Source: an uncultured Anaerolineae bacterium (lineage in GTDB: Bacteria; Chloroflexota; Anaerolineae; Anaerolineales; Villigracilaceae). From it: 62,857 nucleotides of DNA. The notes beneath the pieces were generated by a model. That model did no database searches, was not told where the DNA came from, and saw nothing but the letters and a program-made list of their open reading frames with translations. Numbering within the stretch: the first letter of the stretch is position 1; every line of letters starts with the position of its first letter. Location of the stretch: positions 1 to 62,857 of the forward strand of contig CAIMZS010000503.1 of the NCBI GenBank assembly GCA_903846015.1, written 5' to 3'. Positions 25,574 through 34,586 of this stretch are shown here, piece by piece. The position numbers and the translations under genes are program-made.

Positions 25574-25831
25574 TCAATGCAGGATTTCTTTGTCCGCCTG
25601 GTCGGCTTCTTGCTTTATCATGGCAGCTTCGGTTTTGATTTCAACACCGGCTCCTGCCGAGTGATGGATGAATATAACCAGTTCCCGTGCCTGGCGCAGC
25701 AGGTCTTTTACCTGGGCGATATACGAAAAATCATATTTACCGCCATCAACAGGGATTGATAATTCACGCGCTTTCTGAATCAAGGCGCGCGCTTTTTGAA
25801 TGCGCTCAGCGGCAGGGATAAGACGGCTCAT
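25574..25831 (-). CDS. Small helical protein of unknown function
   Basis: An 85-residue protein rich in Ala, Lys, Glu and Arg, predicted all-helical: AAERIQKARALIQKARELSIP, then a short loop, then VKDLLRQARELVIF and a final acidic helix. AGGAG sits 7 bases before the ATG at 25831, preferred over an in-frame TTG one codon earlier. No family was recognised. The regular charged heptads suggest a helical bundle that might bind a partner. It lies between DUF4404 and the nrdJ terminator. Confidence 0.6.
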   Translation of the reverse strand: MSRLIPAAERIQKARALIQKARELSIPVDGGKYDFSYIAQVKDLLRQARELVIFIHHSAGAGVEIKTEAAMIKQEADQADKEILH

Positions 25832-25908
25832 CAATTAACTCCTCGTTCCGATCTTTTAATGGTTTGATCTGCGGTATTGCGTGTAGAAAATAACATGGTC
25901 GAGTGGTT

Positions 25909-25944
25909 AAACAAAGACTTCCGAGGTTACAGCCTCGGAAGTCT
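25909..25944 (-). terminator. Terminator of nrdJ
   Basis: A perfect 12-bp stem, AGACTTCCGAGG / CCTCGGAAGTCT (25915-25926 and 25933-25944) with a 6-base loop, lies just after the nrdJ stop. On the minus strand it is followed by TTGTTT. It is a good intrinsic terminator for the nrdR-nrdJ unit. Confidence 0.8.
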
Positions 25945-25960
25945 CCCCAAATCCTATTTC

Positions 25961-28576
25961 TTAACACTCACTATAGCCACAGGCATAACACTTGCGGCAG
26001 CCTTCCTCATTCACTACAGCAGCTTCGCCGCATTCCGGGCAAAGATCACCAATTTTCAACATAGGGTTGTGTGGCGGGGTTTCATGGTGGTTATGACCAT
26101 TCCCGTTGCCATTTCCACCGGTTGAATGGGTCGGAAAGCCACCATTGACCAATTCGTGGCCTTTTGGCTCGCCATCACGTGATCGCAAGTATTCATCCAA
26201 AACCTGGCCAACGCCATCGGGCAGGGATCGAACGCGGTGCGGGCCAAAGCCCAGCGAACGTCCACCTCCGATCCCGGTAAGCTGGGTTACGATTTCACGC
26301 AGCCTATCTACGGGGGCGATCGGCGAAGCTAACCGTAACACGTATGAAATTAATCGGCCGATTGCCTCCGAAACCGCGGCGGTATCTGATCCTGCTTTGG
26401 AAGTGTTGATGAACACCTCAAATGGTTGGTTTCCACCATTGGCATTAACAGTTATAAAAGCCTTGCCAAGCGGTGTGTCAATCGTGAAAGTTGTCCCATG
26501 CAAGGTGCGTGGGCGCGGCTTCTTGGTATCGTGCCAGATCATTTTTTGCTCTGGGGGCAGCGGCAGGCTTTTTTCCACTGCGGGCGTGGCATCTGCCAGT
26601 TTCTTCCCGGCTGTGGCGTGGGTTTCTAATACCACTTTATCGCGCGATCCAGTAACATAAACTGTGATGCCTTTTGCTCCCAATTCCCATGCCAGCATGT
26701 ATGCGTTAGCAACATCATCCATTGTGGCGCCTTCTGGAAAGTTAATGGTCTTGGAAATAGAGTTATCCACAAAGGACTGCAGCGCGCCAGCCATGCGCAC
26801 ATGTTCTTCGGCGCTAACATCACCGGCAGTTACGAATACCCGCCGGATTTCTTCAGGCACAGCTGCCACATCCTGGCAGGTGCCGTGTTTCATGACTTCC
26901 TCGAAGATTTCCTGGCGCGATTGGTTGTCAATCCCTGCTTTTTCGAGTGCCAGTTCAAAAGATGGCGAACCATAGGTTAACTTGAGATCCTGTCCATTGT
27001 CGTTTACGTGACGGATGTATGCCAGTGCGAATACTGGCTCGCAGCCATAGCCCTCACAGCCTGCCACAGTCGCGATTGTGCCTGTTGGTGCCACGGTGGT
27101 TTGCGCCGCATTACGAATGCCGTGTTGTTTAATCCCGCTTACAATCGTTTTCCAATCCAGATTGGGGCGCTTCCAGTTGCTCTTATAAGCGGTCAAGGAT
27201 TTAGGCGCGCTCCATTTGATGTTTTTCGGATCATAGATTGAGTCTGTTATGGCAGGGAACGCGCCGCGTGTGCTGGCTAAATTGATGGATGTTTCCATTG
27301 CATGATAGCGCACAAATTCCATCACCTGGGTTGCAAATTCCTGTCCTTCCGGCGAACCATAGCGTACTCCTACATGGTACATCAGGTCGCCCAGCCCCAT
27401 GATCCCCAGTCCTATACGCCGGGCGCGGAGGGCAGCTTCTTTCAATTGTGGCACTGCCGGGACATACGCATTGGCTTCGATCACATCATCCAGAAAAATT
27501 GTGGATAACACCACGCTTTGGCGCAGGCTTTCCCAATCAACGCTTTCGCCTTCACCCAGGTGTTGAGCCAGGTTGACTGAGCCCAAGCAACAGTTTTCAT
27601 ATGGGCCGAGCCATTGTTCACCGCACGGATTGGTGGATTCTAATGGATAGAGATGAGGTACTGGGTTTTGGCGGTTGGCCGCATCCAAAAATAGCACCCC
27701 CGGCTCGCCGTTGTGGTGCGCTTGTTTAACAATCTGGTCGAAGATAGTACGCGCGCGTACAGTTTTATATACTTTGATTGGCAGACCTCGTTCGCGAGCT
27801 TGGTCCACGGTACCACGGAAACTACGGTATTCGGGTATTGAAATATCTGGAAAGACCAGATCCCAGTTCGAATCATCTTTTACCGCCTGCATAAAGGCAT
27901 CGGTAATGCCAACGGAGATATTAAAGTTGGTGATTGCGTTTTCGCTTATTTTAGATGTGATGAAGTCTTCAACATCTGGATGATCGACTCTTAGTACACC
28001 CATATTGGCGCCACGTCGGGTGCCGCCCTGGGCGATCTCACCGAAAGCGTGATCATATACCCGCAAAAAGCCCACTGGCCCTGTCGCCTGGCCGGATGAT
28101 GATTTAACCAGCCCACCTTTGGGGCGCAAACGCGAGAAAGAAAACCCGTTGCCACCGCCGGTCTGCTGAATCAAAGCCGCATCGCGCAGGGATTGAAAGA
28201 TACCCGCCGGGTCACGCCCCATGTCATCGGTGATTGGTAGTACAAAGCATGCTGCCAGTTGTCCAAGTGGAGTTCCTGCACCAGTAAAGGTTGGAGAATT
28301 CGGAAAAAATTTCTTTCTTGTTAATAAAATATAGAACTCGTGCGCACGTGTAATTGGATCATTGCCCCAATCTTGTTCAACTTTGGCAACGTGATATGCC
28401 ACGCGCCAGAACATTTCTTCCACGCTCTCTGCTGGCACGCCATCGTCTCCACGGCGGACATATCGTTTTATAAGCACCTGGCGGGCGTTTTCAGTAAGAT
28501 TTATTTTTGGTAAATCCACCGGGAGCGGTGGGGTGGGTAATATACCGTGCTTTGAAACAGCTTCGCTTGCAATCAT
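25961..28576 (-). CDS. nrdJ: Adenosylcobalamin-dependent (class II) ribonucleotide reductase
   Basis: An 871-residue enzyme that reduces ribonucleotides to deoxyribonucleotides with coenzyme B12, with no oxygen need. The N-terminal catalytic barrel has [16 protein letters not shown] (first redox Cys near 108), [17 protein letters not shown] (radical Cys near 312), and [25 protein letters not shown]. The C-terminus ends in a zinc ribbon, CPECG...[12 protein letters not shown], thought to regenerate the active site. A His/Gly/Asn-rich linker ([13 protein letters not shown]) precedes it. GGAGAG precedes the ATG. It follows nrdR by 48 bases. Confidence 0.95.
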   Translation of the reverse strand: MIASEAVSKHGILPTPPLPVDLPKINLTENARQVLIKRYVRRGDDGVPAESVEEMFWRVAYHVAKVEQDWGNDPITRAHEFYILLTRKKFFPNSPTFTGAGTPLGQLAACFVLPITDDMGRDPAGIFQSLRDAALIQQTGGGNGFSFSRLRPKGGLVKSSSGQATGPVGFLRVYDHAFGEIAQGGTRRGANMGVLRVDHPDVEDFITSKISENAITNFNISVGITDAFMQAVKDDSNWDLVFPDISIPEYRSFRGTVDQARERGLPIKVYKTVRARTIFDQIVKQAHHNGEPGVLFLDAANRQNPVPHLYPLESTNPCGEQWLGPYENCCLGSVNLAQHLGEGESVDWESLRQSVVLSTIFLDDVIEANAYVPAVPQLKEAALRARRIGLGIMGLGDLMYHVGVRYGSPEGQEFATQVMEFVRYHAMETSINLASTRGAFPAITDSIYDPKNIKWSAPKSLTAYKSNWKRPNLDWKTIVSGIKQHGIRNAAQTTVAPTGTIATVAGCEGYGCEPVFALAYIRHVNDNGQDLKLTYGSPSFELALEKAGIDNQSRQEIFEEVMKHGTCQDVAAVPEEIRRVFVTAGDVSAEEHVRMAGALQSFVDNSISKTINFPEGATMDDVANAYMLAWELGAKGITVYVTGSRDKVVLETHATAGKKLADATPAVEKSLPLPPEQKMIWHDTKKPRPRTLHGTTFTIDTPLGKAFITVNANGGNQPFEVFINTSKAGSDTAAVSEAIGRLISYVLRLASPIAPVDRLREIVTQLTGIGGGRSLGFGPHRVRSLPDGVGQVLDEYLRSRDGEPKGHELVNGGFPTHSTGGNGNGNGHNHHETPPHNPMLKIGDLCPECGEAAVVNEEGCRKCYACGYSEC

Positions 28577-28624
28577 ACATACTCTCCTCTAAGAGTTTAC
28601 AATAATTTGAACAAAGGGGGATGA

Positions 28625-29074
28625 TTACGCGTCAAGTAGTCGATCGATCTCACCGCGCAGCGCGTGAAGATCGTCGAGGCGAAGATATACAATTGCGTAA
28701 CGGATGTATGCGATCTGATCGAGTTCTTTCAGCCCATTTATAACCATATCCCCCACTACACGGGATGAAACCTCGGCCTTGCCCATCTTTTGCAGTTCTG
28801 CCTCTACCTGTCCCAAAAGCCGCTCAATATCTGCAGCTGAGACAGGTCGTTTTGCGCAAGAAATACGTATACCACGCGCCAGTTTTTCCCGGTCAAACTC
28901 TTCTCGTGTGCCATCCTGTTTGATCAACAAGGGTGTTGACAAGATCGGTCGTTCATAGGAACTGAAACGCTGTTTACAATTCAAACATTCACGGCGGCGG
29001 CGGATGCCCCCATGACTGTCGTGAGTTGTATCGATTACCTTCGATTCGTGATTCTGACAATACGGGCAACGCAT
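28625..29074 (-). CDS. nrdR: NrdR repressor of ribonucleotide reductase genes
   Basis: A 149-residue nucleotide-sensing repressor. The zinc ribbon uses Cys3, Cys6, Cys30 and Cys33; RRRRECLNCKQRFSSYE completes it. The ATP-cone domain follows (about 46-136), starting LLIKQDGTREEFDREKLARGI. NrdR binds ATP or dATP and represses nrd genes when dNTPs are plentiful. A GAGG site precedes the ATG. It sits upstream of nrdJ on the same strand, so autoregulation and control of nrdJ are likely. No perfect NrdR box was found by eye. Confidence 0.96.
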   Translation of the reverse strand: MRCPYCQNHESKVIDTTHDSHGGIRRRRECLNCKQRFSSYERPILSTPLLIKQDGTREEFDREKLARGIRISCAKRPVSAADIERLLGQVEAELQKMGKAEVSSRVVGDMVINGLKELDQIAYIRYAIVYLRLDDLHALRGEIDRLLDA

Positions 29075-29375
29075 AAAAACCTCGTCTAAATTAGAACAAA
29101 TATTTCCGCCACATATGGCTATTCACATTGGGGAATCCCCTATCTGTGGGGATGTGCAAGAATTCTAGCATATTTACACTGACGATACAAGAGTACTTGC
29201 GGGTGATTTTTCTTAAATAATCAATTCCATTATTGAAAATCGATTGCGCTGGTGATGGTTGTAAAATTTATTTTATTAAGGGTGAAAATTGTCACATTAA
29301 CTATTGAGCAGCTGGTTAAGTTTGCTGAGCTTGGTTATTTTGGTATGTTTTACTTCCAAGGCGCCTGCCCGGTTT
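29075..29375 (-). promoter_or_regulatory. nrdR promoter and structured leader
   Basis: No gene lies in these 300 bases. On the minus strand TTGTAT (29085-29090 is coding; the hexamer is at 29185-29190) and TAGAAT (29162-29167) are 17 bases apart, with a TG one base before the -10 (extended -10). The predicted start is near 29155. The leader then reads CACAT-CCCC-ACAGATA-GGGG-ATT-CCCC-AATGTG (29124-29156): the middle GGGG can pair with either CCCC, and CACAT can close with ATGTG. Such exclusive hairpins could be regulatory. The rest of the stretch (29200-29375) is AT-rich with nothing recognised. Confidence 0.55.
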
Positions 29376-30134
29376 TTATCCCACGTCCAGGCCTGTCATT
29401 TTTGCCATCAGCTGGTGAATGAACATCAGTGGAAGGATTAATAATATATGCACAATAATGCTTACTACCAGGATCAGTGCTGTGCCCCGCAAGAACTGAT
29501 TGAAGGGCGTTGCCAGATTTTCCAGCATCCACGGTCCCACGCCAGCTAGTATTGCAAGACCAAACAGCACCACAGTTACCAGTCCAAGCGGCAACCATGC
29601 GTGCCGGTCTGATTCTGAAGGCATCATTGTACTGGATATTGCAAAGGTTAAATAGAACCATATCCAGAAATCTGGAATAGTTGGCAAGGTCTGCAAACCC
29701 AACATAAATAAGGCCCACTGCCCGTTCCGTAAGGTGTCCCACAGGATAACCAGGTGCAGACGATAAGTGGCTACCGCAGCGATGAACACAAGACCACTGA
29801 TGAGCGGAGCCATGCCTACCAACGAATCTCGTAAAATATCAGAACGTGCTGCTTCTACATAACCAAGCTGCAGGCTTCCATTCGGCAATACCTGAGGTAG
29901 CAGGGAAAACCTCCCGGTACGCACCCGTAACAATTTGGCCATTATCAGGTGGCTGAGCTCATGTAAAAAAACTCCGGGTAAAAAAATCAAAGAAAATACC
30001 CCAATTGTGAAATTGGGGCTGCGTGTGATGATCAGGAAAATTGCCTGAATCTCCCGATGCAAACTGCGCTGAAGGAACAGCAACAACACCAGGGTGACTG
30101 GTAGCCATAAAAGACCATCGAAGGAATTTAGCAT
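29376..30134 (-). CDS. M50-like membrane metalloprotease homologue
   Basis: A 252-residue membrane protein with six or so spans. The zinc signature FLHELSHLIMAKLL (HExxH near residues 58-62) lies in a membrane segment, as in site-2 proteases. A second block, GMAPLISGLVFIA, resembles the region after the first motif in M50 proteins, but the usual NxxPxxxLDG motif is not clear. It may be an inactive or divergent member. The ATG at 30134 is chosen over a GTG at 30152, which lies inside an inverted repeat. It is the last gene of the run that includes tpiA. Confidence 0.6.
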   Translation of the reverse strand: MLNSFDGLLWLPVTLVLLLFLQRSLHREIQAIFLIITRSPNFTIGVFSLIFLPGVFLHELSHLIMAKLLRVRTGRFSLLPQVLPNGSLQLGYVEAARSDILRDSLVGMAPLISGLVFIAAVATYRLHLVILWDTLRNGQWALFMLGLQTLPTIPDFWIWFYLTFAISSTMMPSESDRHAWLPLGLVTVVLFGLAILAGVGPWMLENLATPFNQFLRGTALILVVSIIVHILLILPLMFIHQLMAKMTGLDVG

Positions 30135-30141
30135 GATACAA

Positions 30142-30182
30142 AAGTTACGCACAACAAAATTAATATGCGTAGTGCGTAACTT
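30142..30182 (-). repeat. Inverted repeat between tpiA and the M50-like gene
   Basis: AAGTTACGCAC (30142-30152) and GTGCGTAACTT (30172-30182) are perfectly complementary over 11 bases around a 19-base loop. On the minus strand the stem is followed by TTGTATC. It lies between the tpiA stop and the start of the next gene. It may be a weak terminator or a binding site; the loop contains a third TACGCA-like copy. Confidence 0.55.
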
Positions 30183-30197
30183 GATAATATCGGTTTG

Positions 30198-30956
30198 TTA
30201 CCCAGCCGCTGCCCGGGTGATGGCGATAAATTCGTCTGATTTCAGGCTTGCGCCACCAACCAGTGCGCCATCGATATCGGGTTGTGCAAAAAACTCACTT
30301 GCATTAGCTGCCGTTACAGAGCCACCGTACAAAATGCGGATCGCTTCGGCCGTCTCGCTGCCAAAAAGATCTTTTAGCGCTGCACGGACCACATCACGGT
30401 GGACGGTTTCGGCATTTTCTGCCGAGGATGCCAACCCTGTTCCAATAGCCCACACCGGTTCGTACGCCACTACGATCATGGGGGCGAAAGCTGTATCTAC
30501 TCCTTTGAGGCCATCCATGGTTTGTCGGCGCACAATTTCTGCTGTGCGCCCTGCCTTATTTTCTAATAATGTTTCGCCTACGCATACAATTGGGATTAAG
30601 GCATGTTTTTGCGCTGCGAGAACTTTTTTATTGACGGTTTCATCTGTTTCGCCAAAATATGTGCGTCGTTCAGAATGTCCAATCAGGACATATTTGCAAA
30701 ATTCCTTCACCATACCCGGCGCAATTTCGCCGGTAAAGGCACCCTTCTCTTCCCAGTGCATATTCTGCGCACCCAGGCCAAGATCCGTGCCACTGACCAG
30801 ATTCGCCACTGCCACCAGTGACATATATGCCGGACACAGCACTTTTTCCACGCCCTTAATATTTTTCAATTCTTTGCCCATTACCGAAACAAGCTCTCGC
30901 GCTTCGGCGACAGTTTTGTTCATTTTCCAGTTTCCTGCTACAAATGGTGTTCTCAT
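30198..30956 (-). CDS. tpiA: Triosephosphate isomerase
   Basis: Glycolytic TIM-barrel enzyme, interconverting dihydroxyacetone phosphate and glyceraldehyde 3-phosphate. The active site is complete: Asn9 and Lys11 in GNWKMNK, His in IGHSERR near 95, Glu in AYEPVWAIGTG near 167, and the phosphate loop GGSVTAAN and GALVGGASL. The length of 252 is standard. AGGAGA precedes the ATG. It follows the frameshifted kinase-tail region by 17 bases on the same strand, so it may be read from the kinase operon. Confidence 0.97.
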   Translation of the reverse strand: MRTPFVAGNWKMNKTVAEARELVSVMGKELKNIKGVEKVLCPAYMSLVAVANLVSGTDLGLGAQNMHWEEKGAFTGEIAPGMVKEFCKYVLIGHSERRTYFGETDETVNKKVLAAQKHALIPIVCVGETLLENKAGRTAEIVRRQTMDGLKGVDTAFAPMIVVAYEPVWAIGTGLASSAENAETVHRDVVRAALKDLFGSETAEAIRILYGGSVTAANASEFFAQPDIDGALVGGASLKSDEFIAITRAAAG

Positions 30957-30973
30957 ATATTCTCCTGGTTTTG

Positions 30974-31385
30974 TTATTTTTGAAGCTCTTTAGCCCACAT
31001 ACGGATCCACTCAGGCAGATTTTGGCGCTTGAGAAGGGCATCGAGCAAATTATTGGCAGTTGTCATATCATTGTTTTTGTAGCTTATTTCAGCTTGCAAC
31101 AAATCCGTATCCGGTAATTTTGGCCCCGCCATCTTGTTCAATTCATCCAGGGATTTTGAGCCATGCCCATATCCTTCTGGTTTACAACGTGAATCGAGTC
31201 TGGGCGATTAATACCCATACCGGGCTGGTTTTCCGGAACGTATCGTAACTTAGAAATTCGGGTGCAAGGCTTTCCTCGAACCCAAAATACACACATGATT
31301 GCAAAACTTCATCCTGCACATGGGTGATTAGTGTTGCCTGGACATAAAAAATGGCAGCGCTGAGCCATTGGAGGCGTAATAACAA
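30974..31385 (-). pseudogene. Frameshifted C-terminal region of the kinase gene or a broken small gene
   Basis: Between the kinase stop (31309) and tpiA the minus strand keeps a coding look but changes frame twice. Frame one (31182-31385) reads ATLITHVQDEVLQSCVYFGF and SYDTFRKTSPVWVLIAQ. At about 31205 the sense moves to another frame that continues to a TAA at 30974-30976, reading EGYGHGSKSLDELNKMAGPK and ending in RMWAKELQK. The joins lie near a run of T (31346-31351) and near 31200. Either the kinase once had a longer tail that is now broken, or two sequencing errors occurred. No family was recognised for the tail. Confidence 0.45.
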
Positions 31386-32241
31386 GGAATCGCCCTGTGG
31401 GAGACCGGGAAGGTTGGTTCTGTGAAGCTAGTTTGAAGGCTTCAACGAAGGCAGGCACATCCGCATAACGATCCGCCCGCGCTTTGGCCAATGCCTTCAG
31501 CAATACACGTTTCAATTCTTGTGAAATATTGGGGTTTAAGCTGCTTGGTAGTGGCAGCGGCGAGTAAATATGATCATGGATCACTGCAAATGGTGTATCA
31601 GCGCTGAAAGGCACACGCCCCGTTGTCATTTCGTCGAGCATTACCCCAAAAGAGTAAATGTCTGTGCCTTCGTCTAATTCCTTCTTTGACATACCTTGTT
31701 CAGGAGATATATACTGCGGTGTTCCAAGCACCATATCGCTGCTTAAAGTGGATTCGCCTGTTTGGGCGATGCATTCCAAACCAAAATCTGCAAGATAAAT
31801 ACCGCCGTCCTTTGCAAGAATCACGTTTGAAGGTTTAATATCCCGGTGCAGGATGTTTTGTTTGTGGGCAAATGCCAATCCATTACCTATGCTTTCAACG
31901 ACATTCAAAATTTCAACTGTGCTTAGGATTCCACGCTGCATTCGTGCTTTGAGTGTTTCCCCTTCGATAAATTTCATCACAAGATAGGGCTGGTTATTAT
32001 ATTCGGCAAAATCGTAAATGGGGACAATATTAGGGTGTTCCAGCCGCGCTACGAGCCGGGCTTCGCGCTGAAATCGGGCCAGAAAGTTGGCATCATTTAA
32101 GAATGCCTTGTGCAGCACTTTAATTGCTAGGTAACGGTCAAGGGATGCATGGTAGGCTTTGTAGACCGTTGCCATGCCTCCCTGCCCAAGTTGTTCCATA
32201 ATGCGATAGGGGCCGATTTCCAAGCCATTGGTGAATGACAT
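31309..32241 (-). CDS. Ser/Thr protein kinase (Hanks type)
   Basis: A 310-residue eukaryotic-like kinase. The Gly-rich loop LGQGGMATVYKAYH is near residues 20-33, the ATP-binding Lys is in YLAIKVLH, the catalytic loop is HRDIKPSNV, then DFGLE and GTPQYISPEQ for the activation and P+1 loops. The kinase domain ends near 275. The last 20 residues (after PSRSPTGR) look wrong, as the frame appears to slip there. No membrane span or sensor domain is in frame. The ATG at 32241 follows GGAAAAAG; the longer TTG start overlaps the MBL gene. It is in an operon with an ABC exporter and an MBL hydrolase. Confidence 0.88.
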   Translation of the reverse strand: MSFTNGLEIGPYRIMEQLGQGGMATVYKAYHASLDRYLAIKVLHKAFLNDANFLARFQREARLVARLEHPNIVPIYDFAEYNNQPYLVMKFIEGETLKARMQRGILSTVEILNVVESIGNGLAFAHKQNILHRDIKPSNVILAKDGGIYLADFGLECIAQTGESTLSSDMVLGTPQYISPEQGMSKKELDEGTDIYSFGVMLDEMTTGRVPFSADTPFAVIHDHIYSPLPLPSSLNPNISQELKRVLLKALAKARADRYADVPAFVEAFKLASQNQPSRSPTGRFLVITPPMAQRCHFLCPGNTNHPCAG

Positions 32242-32272
32242 AAGCTTTTTCCAATTGTTGGTATTTTGGTTT

Positions 32273-33031
32273 TCAATCCATTTCAATTTTCAAAAAATCA
32301 ACCGCCAATACCACTTGGCCTTGAAAGGTTGTTCTGGCTTCTGCGAGCGGATCGCCAGTTGCGTAGCGCCCGGTCGGGTAATGGATAAGATACAAAGCGC
32401 CCACGTCTGCTTCACGGGCTGCATTCCCTGCCTGCGCAGCGGATGAATGTCCCTTAAAAGGTCCCGATGCTTCATGAAGCAAGATATCTACTCCTCGAGA
32501 AATATCGATAACGGCCTGACAGGGTTCAGTATCACATGAATAGGCCAGGCTTTTGTGCTCACTTTTTAGTTCAATTCGCAGACAAATATTGGGCAAAAAG
32601 TGTTTTACCAGCGAAGAATAGATACAGATGTGCTCGTCTTCCAATACCAGCGCCATATCATCCGCCGGGATTCGGCAGAAGTTAACTGTAAAAAAATTGG
32701 GCCATTCCGACCAACCATAAAGCCCCATCATGGTTTCCACACGATCAATGGTGTAATGCAGCCCATAGATATTTAATGGATGGCGACGACCCATCAACCA
32801 CATATTCATCAAAAGCAGTGGAATACCGCTGACATGATCCGGGTGGAAATGTGTCAGAATGATATCTGTAATCTCATTTGGTTCCACCCCGGCCAACTGG
32901 AGCCTTACAGTTGGGTTGGATGCACAGTCTACCAGCACTTTGCGCTCATTTGTGATGAGCGCCATATGCGTGTTTTCGTGATCTATTGATGGGACAGCGT
33001 TTGATGAGCCAAGTATGATCAAGTGGGTCAT
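32273..33031 (-). CDS. MBL-fold metallohydrolase, RNase Z-like
   Basis: A 252-residue metallo-beta-lactamase-fold enzyme. The metal site THFHPDHVSG is near residues 60-69; a further Asp lies in YSCDTEP and a His in YLIHYP near the C-terminus. The start ILGSSNAVPSIDHENTH is of the RNase Z/ElaC style, but the exosite arm of true tRNase Z is not evident. It could be a phosphodiesterase or lactonase. It lies 13 bases after the ABC-2/SpoIIM permease stop and just before the kinase, within one operon. Confidence 0.82.
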   Translation of the reverse strand: MTHLIILGSSNAVPSIDHENTHMALITNERKVLVDCASNPTVRLQLAGVEPNEITDIILTHFHPDHVSGIPLLLMNMWLMGRRHPLNIYGLHYTIDRVETMMGLYGWSEWPNFFTVNFCRIPADDMALVLEDEHICIYSSLVKHFLPNICLRIELKSEHKSLAYSCDTEPCQAVIDISRGVDILLHEASGPFKGHSSAAQAGNAAREADVGALYLIHYPTGRYATGDPLAEARTTFQGQVVLAVDFLKIEMD

Positions 33032-33044
33032 GCGGAAGGCCTTG

Positions 33045-34586
33045 TCAGGGTTTAAGGTTGAGGGTATGGCCGACCACGGCGATCAGGATTCGTGGTGTGA
33101 TGTTCGCTTCGACCATTGCAGCAAGAATAAGCAATGGAATACATACAGCGATAAGAATTTTGATGACTTCGGCGAACATCATGATCATGGTTTCACCGAT
33201 CGAGCGGCCATCTTCTGGTGTTACCATCCGCAACCCCATTTGTAGAACGGCTGAACTAAGCAGGATAATGGATGGAAGCTCGATAATACCATGCGGCAGA
33301 ATCCCGGCGATAAAAATCGTCAAAGGAGAGAGACCGACCAGGCGCACAGTGCCAAGTACTCCACCGATCAGGGCAAAATTGCCAATGAAAGCCAACACGC
33401 TCAATACCCCAAACGAAAACATGCCCAGACCGAGGATGACCAGTTCTGCGCGCAAGTTGTGCCAGAATAATAGCGCTGAAGAAAAATTCCCAGAGCCATC
33501 GTCTACCAGGTAAGCCTGAATGCTCTTAAGCGCTTCATTCAGCTTATCTTGAGAAAGGGTGGTTTGTGGAAGATTGGCATCGACGTAATAATACGCTGCC
33601 GAAACCGCTGCCACTCCGATTAACAACGTGATCACAAAAGCCGGTATCAGTCGTTTTAATGCCAGACGGATATCTTCTCTATACCAACGTAGTAATCCTC
33701 TTGAGTCTAGCAAAACAGCCTCTCGCAGGGTCATTATTTCGGTCTCTTGGCTGCGGAACTGCTTCCATCGCGAGCGTAGGAAACGTGTCATTCCAAATGG
33801 TTGGTCAGAGCCGAATAAAGCTATTCTAAAAGTTTTCCAAACCCAGCTTGGGCTAAGCACATCAATTTCCCTGCCCAGCAAGTTTTCACGTTTGAAATGT
33901 ACCAATCCGAGTCTGATAACTAGTGCGCTCATGATGGCAACTCCCAATACTGCCAACCAGAGAACATCATTGGTACCCCAGAACATTAACGCGCTTTCAC
34001 CCTGAATAAGCAGGGCGATTGGGATGACGATAAAGGATGCCAGCAGGTTGGCCGCCCTTACAGTTGTTGATTGAGTTGATATCACTATCGCAGCACTGAC
34101 CATCAATACGGTTTGCACAGCCGTAAGTGCCAATGTTTGTGTGATGAAACCCCAGTCTGGCCATTTAATACCCTGCCATAAAAGTCCGCCCATGTATAAT
34201 GCAATGCCCAGATAACTGACGGTAAGTGGTACGATCGTACCAGCCATCAATTTGCCCATGTATAAATGTTCATCCGCTAATGGACTCGTGAGCAACGGTT
34301 CTATGGTGCCACGTTCTTTTTCGCCTACAAATGCTTCCAATGCCACGACAAGGGAAACTGTAACCGGAAAATATCCTACCACCAGTATCAGGAATGGTAG
34401 CAGGCGCTCTGCAATCATGTTCGCCCCGTACTGATTAACATAGGATAGCGTAGTTTTAGCAGCTACGTTCATCAGGTAAGGGAAAAATAATGTCAAAATG
34501 ATCATCGGTATCAAAATACGCCAATCGCGCATCTGATCGGTGAGTTCCCGCTTTGCTATCAGCCAGGCCTGCCTAAAGTTTTTCAT
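33045..34586 (-). CDS. ABC-2 type permease fused to a SpoIIM-like domain
   Basis: A 513-residue membrane protein with two parts. Residues 1 to about 245 are an ABC-2 exporter permease (start AWLIAKRELTDQMRDWRILI, then EAFVGEKERGTIEPLLTSPL), six spans. From about 305 to 505 the protein matches stage II sporulation protein M/DUF95: LFWHNLRAELVILGLGMFSFG, GILPHGIIELPSIILSSA-like, then LLILAAMVEANITP. SpoIIM works in septal membrane migration in spore formers, but related domains are common in non-sporulating bacteria. The next gene encodes its ATPase (4-base overlap). The fusion joins two membrane systems in one chain. Confidence 0.85.
   Translation of the reverse strand: MKNFRQAWLIAKRELTDQMRDWRILIPMIILTLFFPYLMNVAAKTTLSYVNQYGANMIAERLLPFLILVVGYFPVTVSLVVALEAFVGEKERGTIEPLLTSPLADEHLYMGKLMAGTIVPLTVSYLGIALYMGGLLWQGIKWPDWGFITQTLALTAVQTVLMVSAAIVISTQSTTVRAANLLASFIVIPIALLIQGESALMFWGTNDVLWLAVLGVAIMSALVIRLGLVHFKRENLLGREIDVLSPSWVWKTFRIALFGSDQPFGMTRFLRSRWKQFRSQETEIMTLREAVLLDSRGLLRWYREDIRLALKRLIPAFVITLLIGVAAVSAAYYYVDANLPQTTLSQDKLNEALKSIQAYLVDDGSGNFSSALLFWHNLRAELVILGLGMFSFGVLSVLAFIGNFALIGGVLGTVRLVGLSPLTIFIAGILPHGIIELPSIILLSSAVLQMGLRMVTPEDGRSIGETMIMMFAEVIKILIAVCIPLLILAAMVEANITPRILIAVVGHTLNLKP

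Noticed and set aside
29075-29200. NrdR boxes upstream of nrdR
   Set aside because: No match to the ACACWATATNTWGTGT-like consensus could be read with confidence.
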